Shown: positions 59,356 through 64,000 of the stretch, piece by piece
How positions within the stretch are numbered: position 1 is the stretch's first letter
How the letters are laid out: every line of letters begins with the position of its first letter
DNA from: Paulownia fortunei
Lineage: Eukaryota > Streptophyta > Magnoliopsida > Lamiales > Paulowniaceae
Length of the DNA: 64,000 nt
Assembly (NCBI GenBank): GCA_019321725.1
Contig: CM033123.1
Coordinates: forward strand, 16,418,925 to 16,482,924
Reading direction: 5' to 3'
Program-made: the position numbers and the translations under genes
Notes under the pieces: model-generated
Seen by the model: only the letters and a program-made list of their open reading frames with translations
Database searches by the model: none
What the model was told of the DNA's origin: nothing

Positions 59356-60234
59356 AGAAATAATAAGATAGTGATCAATAAGACAATAGCAAAATAATGT
59401 ATTAAGCTATTGACAAATAAGCATTAGTTGCATCCTGTGATCAGAAACAAGATGTTTCGCAATCATTCACTTATTGCTATGATTTGCTATTAATGTATTA
59501 CTTAATTTGCTATTAATTTATAGCTTTACAAAACTCATTAAAATTTCTATATTCACTCATTAATGTTAATGATGGATCCAAGTTGCAATTCTCAATCTTA
59601 TTGTCTCAATCATGCTGTAAGGAAAGATGTCATTTCTTTTTTCAATTATTTAAACTTTGTGAGAACAAAAAATGTTTACAAGTAGAACATTATTATTTAT
59701 CAACGAAACATAGCTTTAATTTTTAGTAACTATTTTTAACGTTTTTTATTCAAAAAATAGCGGTCAGTTAATTGTCTTCGATAACTAGTTATTTGATCCG
59801 CTTTTCATCATATTATATAGTTAGATTTTACATTAAAATTATAAAATTACATCCAAAATTGCTGCAACATATTGGTTTTGGAATTTGGGCCAGTGGACCA
59901 GTTGAGTTGGATTTATTTGCTAAATTAGATCTTAACAAAAGAAAATAAAAATTTGCCATAATAATGATTTTCACAACTAATACTTGTTGGAATTGTCATT
60001 AGTGGCAATTTGTTTATAAATTGTTATTATTGATAAATAGTAACGAAATAGTTGTTTTGTTATCTTTGCTATGATTTTTTTACAATTTCATCACAAATAT
60101 TAGATCAATCGACATGTTAGCGACACAATATATTTTTCGTTGCTACAATCAATCTATAGTTAACGATGAGTTCTAAGTATTTATTGCAAAGTGTTATATT
60201 TAGCAACAAAACACACAACATGTCGCTAACTTTT
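59356..60234. other. Intergenic DNA after GDSL gene 2
   Basis: 59990-60060 resembles 46320-46390 (TTTGTTTATAAATTG, TATTATTGATAA). The words TTAGCGACAC, TTAGCAACAA and GTCGCTAAC suggest a decayed DNA transposon end. No gene. Confidence 0.4.
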
Positions 60235-60545
60235 TGCTTCGATATTATTTTGACTTGATTTTTGAACCATTGGAAAGCAAAGAGATAGATCCATAAGTTC
60301 AATGTTTACCATAAAATACAGTTTATTCTACTTTAATGAGAAAAAATGGGTTAAATAGTCTGCACTTGATTCAAACTTTCTAGTATGACACATCTTGGTA
60401 TTGTGGCCATAACTCTTTCCGTAGATTTTATATCGAGTTGATTCAAGTGGCTATGGAAAGATACGACATAGAGCTACAATTCCTTAGAAGATATCAAAAG
60501 TCAATTCATTCTAGAAAGAGATAAAAAATGAGTTAAAAGGGCTGA
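60235..60545 (+). repeat. LTR fragment, + strand
   Basis: It matches 51630-51955 (inside LTR D): GAACCATTG, AGAGATAGATC, TTTACCATAAAAT, CAAACTTTCTAGTATGACA, ATAACTCTTTCCG and AAAGATACGACATAGAGCTA. Both ends are truncated. Confidence 0.8.
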
Positions 60546-61476
60546 TTATTGTGTTGTAATTAGTCACAGTATAGGGTTTAGAGTTATCTAAATATTGTAA
60601 TAAGTAACTTGATATTATGGGGGAAAACACGTTTTCGTATTTGAAGATAAAAATAATGTTTGAAGAAAAACAGAAAGAGAAAGTCAATATAAACTATAAT
60701 GTTCAAACTGAGAATAAAAAAGTATAAATAAAATTTATTAGATTAAATGTTTAACCTAAAAGATCTGTTTTTTCATGAACTAACTATAGAAGTGATTTTC
60801 CAAAAGTTAAAAAAAATTACTAAGTCAAATATCAGATACAATTGCAACCGAGCTAATATGATTGCGACGACAAAAGATAAGTCAAATCATTTAAACAGAT
60901 TCTGAATTTTGTGCATAAGATATGTTAAATAGAAGGGATAATTTGTAATCATGATATAAGATTCAGATGTGATGGTTTGATAAAATAAATATTATATAAG
61001 TCAAATACTCCATCAATTAATTAACTATTTTCATATAGTCTCATAGTTCGAAAAAGATTGAATTTTAGTTATGAATGCACTTTAGATTTTGTTATATTTT
61101 TTTTTCCAGAAAATGAAATAACCAAATTATAAATATGATAGTGGAATGTACCTTTCAATTGATATAAAAACAAATAAATATTATTTTCACATTGATTTTA
61201 ATGAATCTAATTAGATTGGATATTATGAGGTGTATTTTCATAAAAAAATGGTGGCATTTGATTTGATTTTGATTCATCAAATCATACAAAATGTTGAATT
61301 TTATTTTTTACAAATTTTATAAATTATTGTTATATCTTATTTTATACTTATTAATTAATCTTATACTTTTTTCTTAATTTTAACTTAGTATGTCATATAT
61401 TTTCAATTCTAATTCAATATGAAATTTTTATAGAGGTAGCAACAATTCTATAAACCAATGGAATTAAATCAAAACT
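60546..61476. other. Unassigned AT-rich DNA
   Basis: No coding frame or repeat partner was recognised. Confidence 0.45.
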
Positions 61477-62240
61477 GAAAATTCGGTATTTATTCAAAGT
61501 CAAACAAAAAATTAGATTTGGTATTTGATTTTTATTTTCATAAAAAATAAGTATTCCGTTTAATTTTGGTATTTTATTTCGATGTATCTAACCATACCCA
61601 ATATCAAATTATAATTTTACAAATTTTGTAATTAATTTTTATATCAGTTTATATTTATTTATGAATTAATTTTATACTTTTTTTCCCTTAATTTTAACTT
61701 ACCAAACTAAAAGTAATAAATACAAAACACAATTAGATTTTGTTATTTAAATTTGAACTATTTATTTTTTAATATTTTTTAAAATTCATTTAGCAAAATA
61801 ATTGAATCAAAATATGAATACATAAATGAACAAAAGAGAAAACAAAAGGTAAAATACTTATAAATATAATTTTCACACATGTTTTCAGAATATCAAACAA
61901 ATGAAAATAAAGTTTGACTTGAACTCTTAGTGTTATCTTATTGTAATTATTTATAACTTCATTAACCAATTAAAAAAATAAGCATTATTTATTCTAATAT
62001 TACATATTTATTAAATTACATAACTAACATTAAAATTACTAATTTAAAAGGTATTTGATTACATGCACACTTTTATCAAAACTGAAATTGAAAATTCGTC
62101 ATTTATGAAAGCTGAACAAAAAAATTAGATTCGAATTATCAAACAAATGAAAGTAGAGTTTAACTTGAACTTTTTGTATTCTCTTATTGTAATTATCTTA
62201 TAACTTCATTAATCAATTAAAAAATAAGCATTATTAGTTC
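61477..62240. repeat. Long direct repeat R1, right copy
   Basis: Matches 1-760 in the same orientation; see that entry. It continues to about 62410 with sequence that has no partner at the left copy. Confidence 0.85.
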
Positions 62241-62410
62241 CAAAATTACATAATTATTAAATTACATAACTACCATTAAAAATAATAATATTAAAAGAGT
62301 ATTTTAATCGTATAAAAAATTAGAATAAACATTCACACTTTTATAATAGTATAAATAAATATAAATAAATAAAATTAGTGAACAATCAATTAATTAGTCG
62401 ACACTAATTA

Positions 62411-62644
62411 CTAGGTCTTTATAATCATTGATATTCATTTTTATTCGATTTTGTGCATCATTTTTTAGAATAATTTAAATTCATTTGCATTAATTGTCAC
62501 TCAATTTTGTTTGTTCAAATAAAATTTGAATTGACAAAATTTTGGTATTTAGTAACTCAATGGTCTTCGTGGAAATGATAATCTACTCATCATTTTATTA
62601 CTTGTCTTAATAACGTGCACTTGCGTTCACGAATTTTCGCAACA
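62411..62644 (+). repeat. LTR fragment (3' end), + strand
   Basis: It matches the inner part of solo LTR E (54636-54870) in the opposite orientation, from CTAGGTCTTTATAATC to GAATTTTCGCAACA. It ends exactly at the LTR terminus, but minus-strand internal sequence of the LARD-like family follows instead of a primer site. Confidence 0.75.
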
Positions 62645-64000
62645 TCACACCTTCACGAACCTTTCTTCTTTGGATTTGAAATACCACTTTTTTACTAAAT
62701 TCCTTTTGTTGTTTTTTTCTCCTTGAATTGTTACACCCCTAAACTTATTTATTTTTATGAACAATAAGTATTGTACTCTTTTCAAATCTTTCTTTATAAT
62801 AATTACTTTTTAGGAAGTTTTGTACAAATCACCACCTCTCTTTTACAAGATTATTTTTTTTTCAAACCACTTTCAATACTCAAAATGATGTTACTAGAAT
62901 ATCAATGAGTTGAATGTATAAAATAAATAGTTTGTTTTAATTCTTTGGCTAAGGTTGATTTATAAGGCAATAAAAAAAATGGCTCAATGAGTTCAATTGG
63001 GGACACTAGGGATCATGCATCATAAATATAGTGGCTTGAAAAGCTCAAACAGTCCAAAAATGGCCTAAATAACTTCCCTAACCTTATGTACCCTAAGATT
63101 TCGTATCAAGTGACAATCAAACAAGTTGTAGAATTATATGATATTGTAAAAAAAAATATCGAGCTCACATACACTTTTTCTAAGCCAGCAGAAAATTCAA
63201 ATGTTCAAGGCTATGTGCTCAATATGTCAATGGATTACTAGAAAGGTAAAAATTGCCACAAGAGTCAAGCACTTACATAAACATAATATTCATCAACTTT
63301 CAAAAGTTATAAATAAACAAAGTCAAATGAAATACGTATATCCATCCCAAACTTAGAACTAACATTGTCCTCAATGTTAAATAAAGCCAGATAAAATATA
63401 GAAGACTTCCCTGAATGATGGTAGTGTCAGTTCTCATCAATTTCTTTATCATACTATTCAAGAACATTAATGAATGTATATTCATTCGTTGGTGGCATAT
63501 CACTCCTTATTTCATAAATCCTCCCCCATATTTGAGTTGGACCCTGAAATGAAAACAAATAAAAATTCATCAAACTGAAAAAATTGAATATTAAACAACT
63601 AAATAAGAAAAAAAATGTAAAATACTTGGATTGCCTCCCAAGAAGCGCTTAATTTATAGTTTTCAACCGGACTTCTTCTTTTCTCAACTTGAGTCCTAGA
63701 ATAAGTGTTTCTTATACCATGCCTTTATATGCTCTAGAAGTGTAGGTGATCCCCAGAGATAAGCATATTGAACGCAATCTAGCATGGGATCAAGTGCTCT
63801 TTGTATATTATTGAGTGCATGCCTAATGAAGAAAAATAATTGTCCTTGTGTGAAAGAGATATTTCTATCCTTTTCAATGTCAGGGATGATAAAATATATA
63901 TGGATAATAGATTTGTTAACATCCTCAAATACACCTTTATTTTTCACCATAGAATACTTTAATGTGCAATCTCTCAACTCGTGATCCTCCAATTCATACT
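62645..64000 (-). mobile_element. LARD-like internal region, minus strand, runs off the window
   Basis: It matches 2624-3990 and 42629-44005 in the same order, from the TCACACCTTC block to the unknown ORF. The rest lies beyond the window. Confidence 0.8.
63696..63992 (-). pseudogene. Unknown ORF of the LARD-like family, partial copy at window end
   Basis: 98 open codons cover the C-terminal half: MEDHELRD, FEDVNKSIIHIYFIIPD, LFFFIRHALNNIQRALDP, CVQYAYLWGSPTLLEHIK, and a natural stop. This copy shows how the ORF at 39277-39867 would have ended before its own stop arose. The N-terminal half lies outside the window, so I cannot tell whether it is intact. Confidence 0.6.

Noticed and set aside
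1..64000. Search for defence-like or bacterial-type systems, CRISPR arrays or a plastid/mitochondrial insert
   Set aside because: No spaced repeats, phage or bacterial genes, or organelle genes were recognised. The window is ordinary plant nuclear DNA apart from the points listed.

Overview
This is a very AT-rich nuclear DNA window from a flowering plant. The evidence is GT/GC-AG introns, plant-type GDSL lipases, and Copia, Gypsy and hAT remnants. The best guess is an asterid eudicot, possibly Lamiales, because the two GDSL proteins look most like the acetylajmalan-esterase branch; this is inference. Two scaffold gaps of 100 N each are present (12474-12573 and 59140-59239). I see no tRNA, rRNA, CRISPR or bacterial-type operon.

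Only three intact protein genes can be supported, all on the + strand. (1) 14414-18791 is a five-exon gene for a 197-residue Lys/Ser-rich FAM133-like nuclear protein. (2) 23269-24826 and (3) 57523-59355 are two paralogous five-exon GDSL (SGNH-hydrolase) genes of 381 and 383 residues. Both GDSL proteins carry Gly in place of the catalytic Ser and a charged residue in place of the block II oxyanion-hole Gly, yet keep the block III Asn and the block V Asp/His. They look like an expanding pseudoenzyme lineage. Both need a GC-AG last intron to stay open.

Most of the rest is transposon-derived. A non-autonomous Athila/Tat-like LTR family (LTR about 1.6 kb, internal about 2.9 kb, no recognisable pol) occupies 763-5890, 37464-46316 and 62411-64000. 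Solo or broken LTRs lie at 8630-8990, 11322-12205, 49075-51330, 51421-53059, 54636-55899 and 60235-60545. The internal region encodes a gag stub and an ORF of unknown function seen in four copies. A complete but decayed Copia element (30447-34874, TSD CTGTG) sits inside an older Gypsy remnant (29733-35570), next to a hAT transposase relic (35571-37460).

A 2-2.5 kb unit ('U') recurs at 5912-8440, 9735-12473, 46988-49074 and, in part, 54388-56005. Its distal part resembles the upstream region of the second GDSL gene and an orphan inverted copy at 29458-29735. The locus therefore looks like a repeatedly duplicated GDSL region from which most coding parts have been lost while upstream modules and retrotransposons remain. 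LTR insertions in some U copies and not others give a relative order for the duplications. The window ends (1-760 and 61477-62240) are themselves copies of one repeat.
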